Part shown: one piece after another, positions 1 to 7,935 of the stretch | How the letters are laid out: each line of letters starts with the position of its first letter | Numbering within the stretch: position 1 is the stretch's first letter | From: Bacteriovorax sp. UBA1852 | GTDB taxonomy: Bacteria > Bdellovibrionota > Bacteriovoracia > Bacteriovoracales > Bacteriovoracaceae | NCBI GenBank assembly: GCA_002338505.1 | Contig: DDIK01000144.1 | Location: 1-34,096, forward strand | DNA length: 34,096 bases | Reading direction: 5' to 3' | Program-made: the position numbers and the translations under genes | The notes under the pieces: generated by a model | What the model was told of the DNA's origin: nothing | The model's database searches: none | The model's input: only the letters and a program-made list of their open reading frames with translations

Positions 1-588
1 TCCAAGAAGTGTTTTGATTGCCATAATTCAAATCGAGACCTTCCTTTTTATGGAAGAATTCTTCCGCGTTATAATCCAGAGACAAAACACCAAGTTGATG
101 GCCTAAAGGCCCTCGATATGGCGGAGATTTTTCCACTTAAGGCACAAGGTGAGCCTACTCAACTTTCTCTCTTAAATGCTTTAAAGTCTTCAGTTCTTGA
201 TCGAACGATGCCTCTTAAGTCTTATAAAATCTTCTACCCTAGTCGTAAAATTAAAGACGAAGATGAGCAGAGATTTCTTGATTGGGTAGATCCACTGATT
301 GAAGAGATTGAAAACTTTGAGGAAAAATACAATGACCTCTACGCTGCTAATGATTTAAAGTCACGTGCGACAAAAGTGGTTCAGGCAAAGTGCCTGAGAT
401 GTCATGGAAATGGAGTGAGCAAAGGTGGTTTTGGAGGAATGGACAACTTTGAGAATCTTTCAGGTGCTGAGACTTCTCTTATTTATTCTGTCAGTGAAAG
501 TGGCGAAATGCCGCCAAATCAAAGGATGAGACTGACGACCGATGAATTACAGTTACTAAAAGACTACATACAATCTTTGAAAAAATAA
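1..588 (+). CDS. Di-haem c-type cytochrome, 5' end cut by window edge
   Basis: The reading frame is open from base 1, so this is the 3' part (195 codons) of a longer gene; the first in-frame ATG at 118 is internal. Two CxxCH haem-attachment motifs are visible: CFDCH in codons 4-8 and CLRCH at about codons 131-135. The first is followed by a Pro-Phe-Tyr stretch as in the haem-binding family PF14376, whose pattern is CxxCH then a P-W/F-Y motif. The second belongs to a class I cytochrome c-like C-terminal domain; the Met in GEMPP is a plausible axial ligand. A c-type cytochrome must act outside the cytoplasm, so a signal peptide or anchor is expected in the missing N-terminus. Partner and redox role are unknown. 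The family call is recognition from motifs. Confidence 0.8.
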   Translation, partial: SKKCFDCHNSNRDLPFYGRILPRYNPETKHQVDGLKALDMAEIFPLKAQGEPTQLSLLNALKSSVLDRTMPLKSYKIFYPSRKIKDEDEQRFLDWVDPLIEEIENFEEKYNDLYAANDLKSRATKVVQAKCLRCHGNGVSKGGFGGMDNFENLSGAETSLIYSVSESGEMPPNQRMRLTTDELQLLKDYIQSLKK

Positions 589-598
589 CTTAACAAAA

Positions 599-2227
599 TT
601 AATCGTGACATCTCTTATAAATATCCCTTGCATGACCTCTTGTCGTCGCAAGAGCAATCATCATATCAGAATAATAGATATTCATAAGATTGGGATCTTC
701 CGGGTGAGCACGAGCAAAATCTTCTCGCTCATTTAAGAGAGTCATTTTCAAAGAGATCATTCGCTCAAGATTGTCTTCAATATTTTCATCTGGCTCTACT
801 TCAGAGATAAAGATTTTATAAGACTTTTTATAAAGACTGTATATTTCATCATAGAATAGAATAATCTTATTAATCTCCGTCTCACTTAGCTCCCACTTCT
901 CATAGAAACGAGTAAGAATTGTTGCCAGTTTATCTAAACTATCTGCAATTTTTTCTAGAGAAGAAGCAAGCTTTAAGTACTTAATAGAAGTGCTAGCATC
1001 TTCCTCGCCAATCCCAGTCGAGATGGCCTTCTCAACAAAGACATCTATTTCAAATTGAATATTATCAATGATTCTCTCGTAATCTTTGATCTTTGCTAAT
1101 GAGCGCGCTCTCTTTTCATCACTTTCAATATACTCATGACAGCGAAGAAACATTCTATCGACGATATCCATGAGTTTAACAATTTCCATCTCAACCATAA
1201 CAAAGGCCATTGAGGGACTTAGCATGCGCCCCTCTCCGAGATACTTAAGTCTTGATTGTTCGTAATTATATTCGTCGTCATCGACTTTCTTATAGAAGTT
1301 TAAGAGGAACTTCTTTGAGAGTAATTGGATGAAGAGACTTAGGAGAGAGAAACTAAAGATATAGGCCAAGAGAAAGCTTGTCCCCTTGATACTGCTCATA
1401 CTTATTTCAGGGAATATAATGATTAAGGTAGAAATGATGATTTTAGTTAAGACGATTGAAAATATAATGACCTTGATTTCAGAGAGAGATCTGTGAGAAG
1501 CTTCTTTCTTTGAGGCCATAAAGGTCAATAAAAAGACACCAAGAATGCCACCTGAAACGAGAGAGGCGACTTGAAAATCTACAATACTAGTATAATGAGA
1601 GATAGCGACAGCGAGAGCTATAACGAGGTTAGCTCTTAAGAAAATCACAGACAGACATAGACCAATAATAAAATAGCTTAAAATTGCAGTTAGAATTGAG
1701 TGCTCAAGACTAAAAGTTATAAGGTTATGTAAAACTGATTCTGCATGAACATCAAGAAATGCTTTTTCGATGAAACTCATCGCCAGGTAAACAAGTCCAA
1801 GGCCGAGAGAAAGTTTTCCCGCGTTTCGAAATAGTTTTCCAGGAATAAAGGTTCTCATCAAAAAGCCTAAGGACATAAGAAGATATGCCAACTCAAGGGA
1901 GTAATAAGCAAGTACTGTCGAAATCAGAAAGACACCAAAGGTGACGCCTGAAAACATATTGAGAGCTCTACCGTCTTTAAGCAACTTAGCATTTGAGAGA
2001 CCTAAATTAACCATCGAACTCATCACAGGAGAAAAGCTAATTAACGTTAACTTTGCTCCATTTAGAAAATCTATGAGAGCGTAATTTGATTCTTTATTAA
2101 GGACAAAACTCTTCACGGCCCTACTTGTTAAAAGCTGGATACCTTCAGCGAGACTTCTTGAGCCAAAATAGAAAATAGAGAATCCTGTTAGAAGGTATAA
2201 TCCACTTAGGTATGTCTGCTGATCCAT
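599..2227 (-). CDS. Na/Pi-cotransporter-like membrane protein with PhoU-like C-terminal domain
   Basis: This 542-residue protein has about nine hydrophobic segments in residues 1-320 and a soluble helical C-terminus (about 340-542) that resembles PhoU. That architecture is the NptA/YjbB family of Na+-dependent phosphate transporters. The N-terminus aligns with the family by pattern: GLYLLTGFSIFYFGSRSLAEG, then a Gly-Ala-x-Leu-Thr segment. However, the two QSSSAT repeats that normally form the Na+/Pi site are not recognisable. In the first repeat the matching stretch reads TLISFSPVMSS, and the second has no QSS. It may therefore have changed substrate or lost transport. It starts 3 nt after the stop of the small membrane gene upstream, with no Shine-Dalgarno, so translational coupling is likely. 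It ends 10 nt from the convergent cytochrome gene. Confidence 0.7.
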   Translation of the reverse strand: MDQQTYLSGLYLLTGFSIFYFGSRSLAEGIQLLTSRAVKSFVLNKESNYALIDFLNGAKLTLISFSPVMSSMVNLGLSNAKLLKDGRALNMFSGVTFGVFLISTVLAYYSLELAYLLMSLGFLMRTFIPGKLFRNAGKLSLGLGLVYLAMSFIEKAFLDVHAESVLHNLITFSLEHSILTAILSYFIIGLCLSVIFLRANLVIALAVAISHYTSIVDFQVASLVSGGILGVFLLTFMASKKEASHRSLSEIKVIIFSIVLTKIIISTLIIIFPEISMSSIKGTSFLLAYIFSFSLLSLFIQLLSKKFLLNFYKKVDDDEYNYEQSRLKYLGEGRMLSPSMAFVMVEMEIVKLMDIVDRMFLRCHEYIESDEKRARSLAKIKDYERIIDNIQFEIDVFVEKAISTGIGEEDASTSIKYLKLASSLEKIADSLDKLATILTRFYEKWELSETEINKIILFYDEIYSLYKKSYKIFISEVEPDENIEDNLERMISLKMTLLNEREDFARAHPEDPNLMNIYYSDMMIALATTRGHARDIYKRCHD

Positions 2228-2230
2228 TTA

Positions 2231-2584
2231 CTAACCGTTGGTAGTCGCCTTTGCGAGATAAATCGGAATAATGATATAGAGAATTGTATCTCTAATAAGA
2301 TAAAATAAAAAGAAATAGATAAAGGCTTTTGGACCTTTATTCCAAAGTTTTTCGATACCTAGAACTTGGGCCTTCTTTGACATGGCCATCATGAATTTAG
2401 TTTTTCCATAATTCTTTATGAAAAATGAAATCGCTCCATCTACCTTGCGATCGAACTTTTTGAAATAGAAAAGGATAAATTTCGATATGGCCAAAGTTTT
2501 AAGCCATGCGATAAATTTCGTCATAAGTGATTTTAAACCACTTTGATCTGATTTTGAGTTGGATATTTGTAGATTATTTTCCAT
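2231..2584 (-). CDS. Small membrane protein of unknown function
   Basis: I do not recognise this 117-residue protein. It has a polar N-terminus, a basic amphipathic middle (many Lys, with FILFYFKKF and ISFFIKNYGK) and one clear C-terminal membrane segment at about residues 88-110. It is first in a two-gene unit with the Na/Pi-like transporter, 3 nt apart, so it may be an accessory subunit; that is inference from position only. There is no Shine-Dalgarno before the ATG. A -10-like hexamer lies 6 nt upstream and a perfect dyad covers the -35 region. Confidence 0.55.
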   Translation of the reverse strand: MENNLQISNSKSDQSGLKSLMTKFIAWLKTLAISKFILFYFKKFDRKVDGAISFFIKNYGKTKFMMAMSKKAQVLGIEKLWNKGPKAFIYFFLFYLIRDTILYIIIPIYLAKATTNG

Positions 2585-2590
2585 GCAAAG

Positions 2591-2619
2591 TTATTATCAC
2601 GAGCCTCAAACTTTGAAAA
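2591..2619 (-). promoter_or_regulatory. Candidate leaderless promoter of the small membrane gene
   Basis: On the minus strand, TTTTCA (2614-2619), a 17-bp spacer and TAATAA (2591-2596) are followed by only 6 nt before the ATG. GATAAT, overlapping at 2593-2598, is an alternative -10. No Shine-Dalgarno is present. The -35 lies inside the 2606-2625 dyad. Confidence 0.35.
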
Positions 2620-2625
2620 GTTTGA
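2606..2625. repeat. Perfect 9-bp inverted repeat, possible operator
   Basis: TCAAACTTT and its exact reverse complement AAAGTTTGA are separated by 2 bp. The dyad lies between the divergent membrane-protein gene and hemA and covers the -35 of the former. As RNA it would be AT-rich with a very short loop, so a DNA-binding site is the more likely reading than a terminator. Confidence 0.5.
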
Positions 2626-2704
2626 ATAGGCAAACATCTTATAATTGTATAATTTTCATAAAATGTCGCAATTTTTGTAAAATAGTCAGGTTTTCTACAA
2701 TTTT

Positions 2705-2736
2705 ATGACAAATTCTAGTCATATATTTACTATGAT
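2705..2736 (+). promoter_or_regulatory. Candidate leaderless promoter of hemA
   Basis: ATGACA (2705-2710), a 17-bp spacer and TACTAT (2728-2733) precede the hemA ATG at 2743. An overlapping TATGAT (2731-2736) ends 6 nt before the ATG. Transcription would start at about 2740-2743. There is no Shine-Dalgarno in the preceding 15 nt. Confidence 0.45.
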
Positions 2737-2742
2737 TCAAAT

Positions 2743-3651
2743 ATGTTAAATTCACTAAAATTGATTCATTTACACGCCTATCAAGGTGATATTCACAAAG
2801 ATATGAATACATCAGGCGCGTTTGTACTTGAAACATGTCAAAGAACAATCGTTCTGTCGACTTTTATTGAAGAAGTACCTCAATCTACTCATGATGTTCA
2901 TGAAGGCGAAAAAGCTTATCAATTTCTTCTTGAAACAATCTGTGGCCTAAAAAGTCGACTCAAAGGCGAAAGTGAAATTGTCTCACAATTTAAGACTGCT
3001 TACTCAAATTACCTCGAAAGAGAATATAGAAGCAAAGTCATCATGAAAGTTCTTGAAAAGCTTTTTAAAGATGCTAAGGAAATTAGAAGTAACTTTCTTA
3101 GAGAAATTGGTCAACAAAGTTATACTGGTATTGCGAAGAAGATCTTGATTGATAACTCTAAGGGAAAGAAAGTTCTAATTCTTGGTTCTGGAAAACTTGC
3201 AAAAGATGCTATTAGGAACCTGTCAAAGAAGTTTGATATATACCTATCAGCTAGAAATGAATCAAAACTTCATGAGATCAGAGATGAATTCAGTGAAACA
3301 AATATTCATATTATCAACTGGCTGCAAGAAGAAGACTATCTCTCATTTGACTCAATTATTAATACAATTGGGGCCAAGAAAACACTATTTGACGAGAAGT
3401 TCTTTGAGCGCTTTGATCCAAGCAAGCAGCTCTTTATAGACCTTGGCTCACCATCAATTCTTAGAACGACAATGTCCAGTAAAGATGGTGTTTATAAATT
3501 AGAAGATATTTTTACTCACGGAAAAGAGCTTGATCAAGAAAAGAATAATAAGATTTCAAAAGCTCACTTGGCCATTGAGGATGCCGTCAATCGCAGAAAG
3601 ACAAGCCTCACTCATAGCTATCCTATTTCATGGGGAGAGCTTGAGCTCTAG
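2743..3651 (+). CDS. hemA: Glutamyl-tRNA reductase, short form
   Basis: HemA reduces glutamyl-tRNA(Glu) with NADPH to glutamate-1-semialdehyde, the first committed step of C5 haem synthesis. The catalytic Cys lies in ETCQR (Cys32; usually STCNR). The general His is retained in VHEGE (His53), and GLKSRLKGESEI (68-79) matches the family's GLDSxVxGExQI block. A Rossmann loop VLILGSGKLAKD begins at about 144. The protein has 302 residues against about 420 for typical GluTR. It lacks the C-terminal helical dimerisation domain, and the N-terminal GxNHKTAP block is not recognisable. Identity is supported by the downstream hemCD and hemL genes. The stop overlaps that of the convergent response regulator (shared CTAG). 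The start is the only ATG before the catalytic domain. Confidence 0.82.
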   Translation: MLNSLKLIHLHAYQGDIHKDMNTSGAFVLETCQRTIVLSTFIEEVPQSTHDVHEGEKAYQFLLETICGLKSRLKGESEIVSQFKTAYSNYLEREYRSKVIMKVLEKLFKDAKEIRSNFLREIGQQSYTGIAKKILIDNSKGKKVLILGSGKLAKDAIRNLSKKFDIYLSARNESKLHEIRDEFSETNIHIINWLQEEDYLSFDSIINTIGAKKTLFDEKFFERFDPSKQLFIDLGSPSILRTTMSSKDGVYKLEDIFTHGKELDQEKNNKISKAHLAIEDAVNRRKTSLTHSYPISWGELEL

Positions 3652-4004
3652 TCACCTAGAATAAACTCTACAACTTCTCTGCCATTTGGCTTAACAAAGA
3701 ACTCATCGACAATACCATCAGGCAAAGAAGACTCAAGATCCTTATTTCCTGAAAAGAGAACAACTTGAATTCTTGGGTTATTATCTCTAACGACCTTACA
3801 AAATTCGATACCGTTATCTATGGGCATGAAGTAGTCAACAACAACATGTGTAAGAGAATCTTTATACTTATGAAACAGACTAATAGCATCTAGAGGGTCG
3901 CTCGCTGTGTGCACTCGACACAGTGGTGACTTAGACTCGAGTAGTTCTTTAATTCCATCTCTTGTCGCCTGATCATCATCAACGACTAGAATTACATAAG
4001 ACAT
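3648..4004 (-). CDS. Single-domain response regulator (CheY-like receiver)
   Basis: This 118-residue receiver has no output domain. The acidic pocket is Asp9-Asp10-Asp11 in VVDDD, the phospho-acceptor is Asp57 in VVVDYFMP, Ser85 takes the Thr/Ser switch position (LFSGN), and Lys105 is in FFVKPN. The start at 4004 is chosen because a strong GAAGGAGAA site lies just upstream; a longer frame to 4076 has none. It is convergent with hemA and divergent from hemCD, so it sits inside the haem locus but is not co-transcribed with it. No kinase is adjacent; the nearest is the one between hemL and hemE. The partner and output are unknown. Confidence 0.88.
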   Translation of the reverse strand: MSYVILVVDDDQATRDGIKELLESKSPLCRVHTASDPLDAISLFHKYKDSLTHVVVDYFMPIDNGIEFCKVVRDNNPRIQVVLFSGNKDLESSLPDGIVDEFFVKPNGREVVEFILGD

Positions 4005-4136
4005 AATTTCTCCTTCAATATAGTTTATTTTAACAGTAAGTCGGGTTTCAAAAAAGTCTTTTTTTATGCTTGGCAAGTCGCAGCAAAATGGACAAAACAG
4101 GTAAAAGATGACATGAATGCAGCAACAGGAGAATTC

Positions 4137-5696
4137 ATGGCAAATTACATCATAGGAACAAGAGGATCGCTTCTTGCCCTTACTCAGTGCGGTCAGATCA
4201 AAGATGAGCTCGAGGCACTAACTGGTGACACTTTCGAATTAAAAGTATTAAAAACCCAAGGTGATCAAATTGTTGATAAGCCTCTTTGGCAGCTCGAGGG
4301 TAAAGATTTCTTTACCAAAGAATTAGATCACGCACTCTTAACTGGAGATGTTGATTTAGTTGTTCACTCCTATAAAGATCTTGGGAGCGAAAGGCCTGAG
4401 GGAATTACTTTAGCCGCTATAACTAAGAGAAACTTTGCCGGAGATATTCTACTCATTAAGAATGAGAAAATTGAGAAAATCAAAGAGATGGATTCATTTG
4501 TTGTTGGAACAAGCTCTCCAAGAAGAATTACAAATGTAGAAAGTAGACTTAAGGACTTCCTACCTACAGACAAGAATATTGAAGTTAGTACGAAAATTCT
4601 TAGAGGAAATGTAAATACAAGAATTGAGCGACTGCTTAATGACGAATACGATGCGATTGTCTTAGCGCACGCAGGTATAGAAAGGCTTGCAAAAACAGAG
4701 AACTCTCTTAAAACTCTTAAAGAGCTTTTAAAAGATCTCAACTTTATGGTTATGCCTCAGACCGTCTTTCCATCTGCCGCAAGTCAGGGTGCCCTAGCGA
4801 TTGAATGCCTCGAAAAAAGAGAGGACAATGGTGAGCTATATAAGAAGCTAAAACAGGTGGAAGATAAACTCACAGTGAGCGAGATTCAAAGAGAGAGACA
4901 GGCCTTCAAATCATACGGTGGTGGTTGTCACCTTGCTGTTGGAATTCACGTTAAAAAACTTAATGACTACTATCTTCATATTCATGCTGGAAATAAAGAT
5001 GATATTGATGTTGATCAAGTTGAACTTGAAGGCAGTTTTCCTTCGGCCACAAAGAAAGGTTCAGTTTTTCTAGGTCTAGGTAGCGAAAAAGCTAAAACCT
5101 ACAAAGATAAATTTTCAGATCTAGATATTGTGCCTTGTTCGATGATCAAGAAGTTCCCTCTTCCTGTAGACAATATAGAAGGCGAAAGATTTCTTGCGAC
5201 GAGCTTTGGTCATGAACAGGTAAAAGATAATGGCGCCTGTCTTTATACTGCTGGAGTTAAGACGTGGAAACGTCTGGCAAAAAAAGGACTTTGGGTAAAC
5301 GCAACCAGTGATGCTCTTGGTGAATCTGAAATTGAGCTTTTGAGAAGTTCAAAGTCACTGGAGCTTATGAGAAATTCTAAATCAACTCATGCAAAGAATA
5401 TCACTCTACTTTCTCATGCTGGTAGCTTTTCAAACTTTGATATTGTCCCCTCTTATGCAAGAGACATAGTGGAACTATCAAAAGAAGAAGAGGCTGATCT
5501 TTTAAAGTGTGACTTTTTCTACTGGACTAGCTTTTCAAGCTACAAAGACTACACTTCGAAGTATCCCCAAATCAAGGACGCCTTTCATATGTGTGGCCTT
5601 GGAAAGACATTAGATCAATTTAAGAAAGAAGAAATTCAAGTGAGACCATTTATTGATATAGAAGCTGGACTAAAGTGGGTTTCTACACTTTCGTGA
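4137..5696 (+). CDS. hemC: HemC-HemD fusion: porphobilinogen deaminase / uroporphyrinogen-III synthase
   Basis: Residues 1 to about 300 are porphobilinogen deaminase, which joins four porphobilinogens into hydroxymethylbilane. Visible are IGTRGSLLALTQ at the N-terminus, the catalytic Asp81 in VVHSYKDLGSERP, GTSSPRR (124-130), the ILRGNVNTR block, and Cys264 in GGGCHLAVG for the dipyrromethane cofactor. Residues about 309-519 are a uroporphyrinogen-III synthase-like domain (GLWVNATSDALGE, WTSFSSYKDY), divergent as this family usually is. The fusion would hand the unstable product directly to the cyclase. The start at 4137 is preceded by AGGAG at 4128; an upstream ATG at 4113 is less likely. 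This is the first gene of the codirectional haem operon. The HemC part is near certain, the HemD part likely. Confidence 0.92.
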   Translation: MANYIIGTRGSLLALTQCGQIKDELEALTGDTFELKVLKTQGDQIVDKPLWQLEGKDFFTKELDHALLTGDVDLVVHSYKDLGSERPEGITLAAITKRNFAGDILLIKNEKIEKIKEMDSFVVGTSSPRRITNVESRLKDFLPTDKNIEVSTKILRGNVNTRIERLLNDEYDAIVLAHAGIERLAKTENSLKTLKELLKDLNFMVMPQTVFPSAASQGALAIECLEKREDNGELYKKLKQVEDKLTVSEIQRERQAFKSYGGGCHLAVGIHVKKLNDYYLHIHAGNKDDIDVDQVELEGSFPSATKKGSVFLGLGSEKAKTYKDKFSDLDIVPCSMIKKFPLPVDNIEGERFLATSFGHEQVKDNGACLYTAGVKTWKRLAKKGLWVNATSDALGESEIELLRSSKSLELMRNSKSTHAKNITLLSHAGSFSNFDIVPSYARDIVELSKEEEADLLKCDFFYWTSFSSYKDYTSKYPQIKDAFHMCGLGKTLDQFKKEEIQVRPFIDIEAGLKWVSTLS

Positions 5697-5747
5697 CAAT
5701 AAAGAGTTTCAGATTTTATAAGATGCTTTGAACTTAAAAGGAAAGAA

Positions 5748-7019
5748 ATGAGCAATTTACAGACAGAATTATTTGAAAAATCTAAACATATCGTACCTGG
5801 TGGAGTTCACTCTCCAGTAAGAAGTTTTAAAGGGCTTGATTCCACGCCACGATTTTTTAAAAGCGCCAAGGGTGCTTATATTACAGATGTTGATGGTAAG
5901 GAATATATAGACTTTTGCATGAGCTTTGGGCCTTTAATTTTAGGTCACCGAAATAGCAAAGTTGAGTCGGCGCTAAAAGATGCTCTTGAAAGAGGCTGGA
6001 GCTTTGGTGCATGTGAGCCCTACTCAGTTGAACTTGCAGAACTTCTCATGAATAGACTTAACTTTGTTGATCAAATTAGATTTGTAAACTCTGGGACAGA
6101 AGCCGTTATGACGGCCCTTAGACTTGCTAGAGGAGTAACAGGAAGAAATAAGATCATTAAATTTAATGGTTGCTACCACGGTCATGTGGACTCGATGCTT
6201 ATTAAAGCAGGTTCAGGTCTGGCCGGTGAAGCTGAGGCTTCTTCAAAGGGAATTCCGGAGGGAATGGCGAAAGATACTCTCATTTTAGAGCTTGAAGATA
6301 TCGAAGGCGTCAAGCAATGCTTTAAAGACCACCAAGGTGAAATTGCTGGAATCATCGTTGAGCCACTGCCTGCAAATAATGGACTTCTTATTCAAGAGCA
6401 AGAATTCATTCAAGCGCTACGTGATATCACAAAAGAGAATGATGCCTTATTAATTTTTGATGAAGTCATCTCAGGCTTTAGAGTTGCCTTTGGTGGTATG
6501 GCAGAATACACAGGGATTATTCCTGATATTGTCACCTATGGAAAAGTTATCGGAGGAGGCCTTCCTGTTGGCGCAATAGCAGCAAAGACTCATATTATGG
6601 AACATCTCGCTCCTCTTGGTGGCGTATATCAAGCAGGAACTCTTAGTGCCAATCCAATGGCCATGGTTGGTGGAATCGAGACTCTTAAACAACTCGATCA
6701 AGATAGCTACACGAAATTAGCTAAGCAAACAGAAAAGCTTATATCAGTTTTTAAAAAATGGCTTCATGAATATAATGGCGGTCAATTTTCAAATTATAAT
6801 ATTATTCATCACTCATCACTCTTTTGGATTGTTCCGGGAGATAAGATCAAGTCCGTAGGAAATATTCCAGGAAATATCGGCGAAGACTTTGTACCTCTCT
6901 TTGAGCTTCTATTAGAAAAGGGAATCTATCTCTCTCCTAATGCATATGAAGTTGGTTTCATGAGCCATTCACATGATGATAGCGTCATCGAAGATCTCGA
7001 AAAAAGGCTATGGAGCTAG
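5748..7019 (+). CDS. hemL: Glutamate-1-semialdehyde 2,1-aminomutase
   Basis: HemL is a PLP enzyme that converts glutamate-1-semialdehyde to 5-aminolevulinate, following HemA in the C5 pathway. The 423-residue length is typical. Visible are the VPGGVHSPVRSF start, the phosphate-binding SGTEA (115-119), CYHGH near 142, Asp238 in LIFDEVISGFR that contacts the PLP ring nitrogen, and the Schiff-base Lys266 in TYGKVIGGGLP. AAAGGAAAGAA precedes the ATG. It lies 51 nt after hemCD, and its stop overlaps the ribosome-binding site of the next gene. Confidence 0.97.
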   Translation: MSNLQTELFEKSKHIVPGGVHSPVRSFKGLDSTPRFFKSAKGAYITDVDGKEYIDFCMSFGPLILGHRNSKVESALKDALERGWSFGACEPYSVELAELLMNRLNFVDQIRFVNSGTEAVMTALRLARGVTGRNKIIKFNGCYHGHVDSMLIKAGSGLAGEAEASSKGIPEGMAKDTLILELEDIEGVKQCFKDHQGEIAGIIVEPLPANNGLLIQEQEFIQALRDITKENDALLIFDEVISGFRVAFGGMAEYTGIIPDIVTYGKVIGGGLPVGAIAAKTHIMEHLAPLGGVYQAGTLSANPMAMVGGIETLKQLDQDSYTKLAKQTEKLISVFKKWLHEYNGGQFSNYNIIHHSSLFWIVPGDKIKSVGNIPGNIGEDFVPLFELLLEKGIYLSPNAYEVGFMSHSHDDSVIEDLEKRLWS

Positions 7020-7020
7020 A

Positions 7021-7935
7021 TTGAACTTAAAAGAGAAAAATTCATCTCTCTATATTCTCTCTACAGCTGGAGCGATACTCATCACTCTTCTTGGGAGCTG
7101 GTGGCTATACCTACTCTTTAGCTTAAGTAGTAAGTTACAAGAACATCATATCCCAGATATAGGCCCTAATATAATCACTCTTATAAAGTGGGAGGGCTCC
7201 TTCTTTGTTCTGGTGCTTGTTGGTTTCTTTATCTCTCATACCCTGCTCTTTTTAAAAGACCAGAAAAAGAATAAGTCACTTCACAATTTCTTTGCAGGCC
7301 TTACTCACGAGCTTAAAACTCCGCTTGCAAGTATTCGCTTACAAAGTGAAGTCTTAAGTCTTGAAGTTGAAAAAACACAGAATGATAAAATAAAAACTCT
7401 TACCAAGAGATTAATTGAAGATACCGTTCGTCTTGAAGACCAACTCAACAAAACTCTCCAACTATCTCGAGTTGAGAGAGACGGTGAGTTAAATATCTCT
7501 TCAATCGATATGAAAAAGAAATTTGTCTCTCTCATCAATAGCTATGAAGAAGTTGATGTGAGCGTTGAAGAGCCTCGAGCTGATAATAGCAATCAATTTG
7601 GTTGCCTTGCTGATGAATTTGCACTTGAAGTAATCTTTAAGAATCTTCTGGAAAATACAAAAATTCACGGAAATGATAAGAAGGCCTTCGTGTCTTTTAA
7701 GAGCTCAGATGACTTTGTAGAATTAGCCTATAAAGACGACGGTGAATTCAGTGGTGAAATAGAAAAGCTTGGCGAGCTTTTCTATAAGCACAATTCAAAA
7801 CGCGGCTCAGGCATAGGCCTATATCTATGTAAGAAGCTTACTCATAAGATGCATGGAAAGTTTGAAATTCTCGTTGATAAAGACAAGAGGATTTCATTTA
7901 TCGTGAGACTTCCTATTGAAAGGGAAAATACATGA
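7021..7935 (+). CDS. Sensor histidine kinase within the haem operon
   Basis: This membrane kinase has two transmembrane segments at about residues 10-34 and 59-78, with a short 24-residue periplasmic loop. The H box is GLTHELKTPLAS with phospho-acceptor His96, the N box is FKNLLENTKIHG (208-219), and the G2 box is GSGIGL (262-267). The G1 region reads KDDGEFSG and is degenerate. No PAS or HAMP domain is seen. I chose the TTG at 7021, which follows GGAG (7012-7015) with 5-nt spacing and begins right after the hemL stop. An ATG at 6973 would overlap hemL by 47 nt. The last 4 nt overlap the response regulator gene (ATGA). Its position suggests it senses haem, a precursor, or membrane redox state; that is inference. 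Confidence 0.87.
   Translation: MNLKEKNSSLYILSTAGAILITLLGSWWLYLLFSLSSKLQEHHIPDIGPNIITLIKWEGSFFVLVLVGFFISHTLLFLKDQKKNKSLHNFFAGLTHELKTPLASIRLQSEVLSLEVEKTQNDKIKTLTKRLIEDTVRLEDQLNKTLQLSRVERDGELNISSIDMKKKFVSLINSYEEVDVSVEEPRADNSNQFGCLADEFALEVIFKNLLENTKIHGNDKKAFVSFKSSDDFVELAYKDDGEFSGEIEKLGELFYKHNSKRGSGIGLYLCKKLTHKMHGKFEILVDKDKRISFIVRLPIERENT

Noticed and set aside
2639..2848. Open frame of 69 codons on the minus strand over the hemA start
   Set aside because: It covers the hemA promoter and catalytic N-terminus, has no ribosome-binding site, and encodes a composition without domain features.
4043..4067. A-run and T-run (AAAAAAGTCTTTTTTT) as a terminator between the receiver gene and hemCD
   Set aside because: The stem would contain only A-T pairs and lies upstream of both divergent starts, where a terminator makes no sense.
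4370..4741. 123-codon minus-strand frame inside hemC
   Set aside because: It is antisense to conserved porphobilinogen deaminase motifs; Ser/Leu-rich shadow typical of AT-rich coding DNA.
6973..7020. Upstream ATG start for the haem-operon histidine kinase
   Set aside because: It would overlap hemL by 47 nt, while the TTG at 7021 has GGAG at 5-nt spacing directly at the hemL stop.
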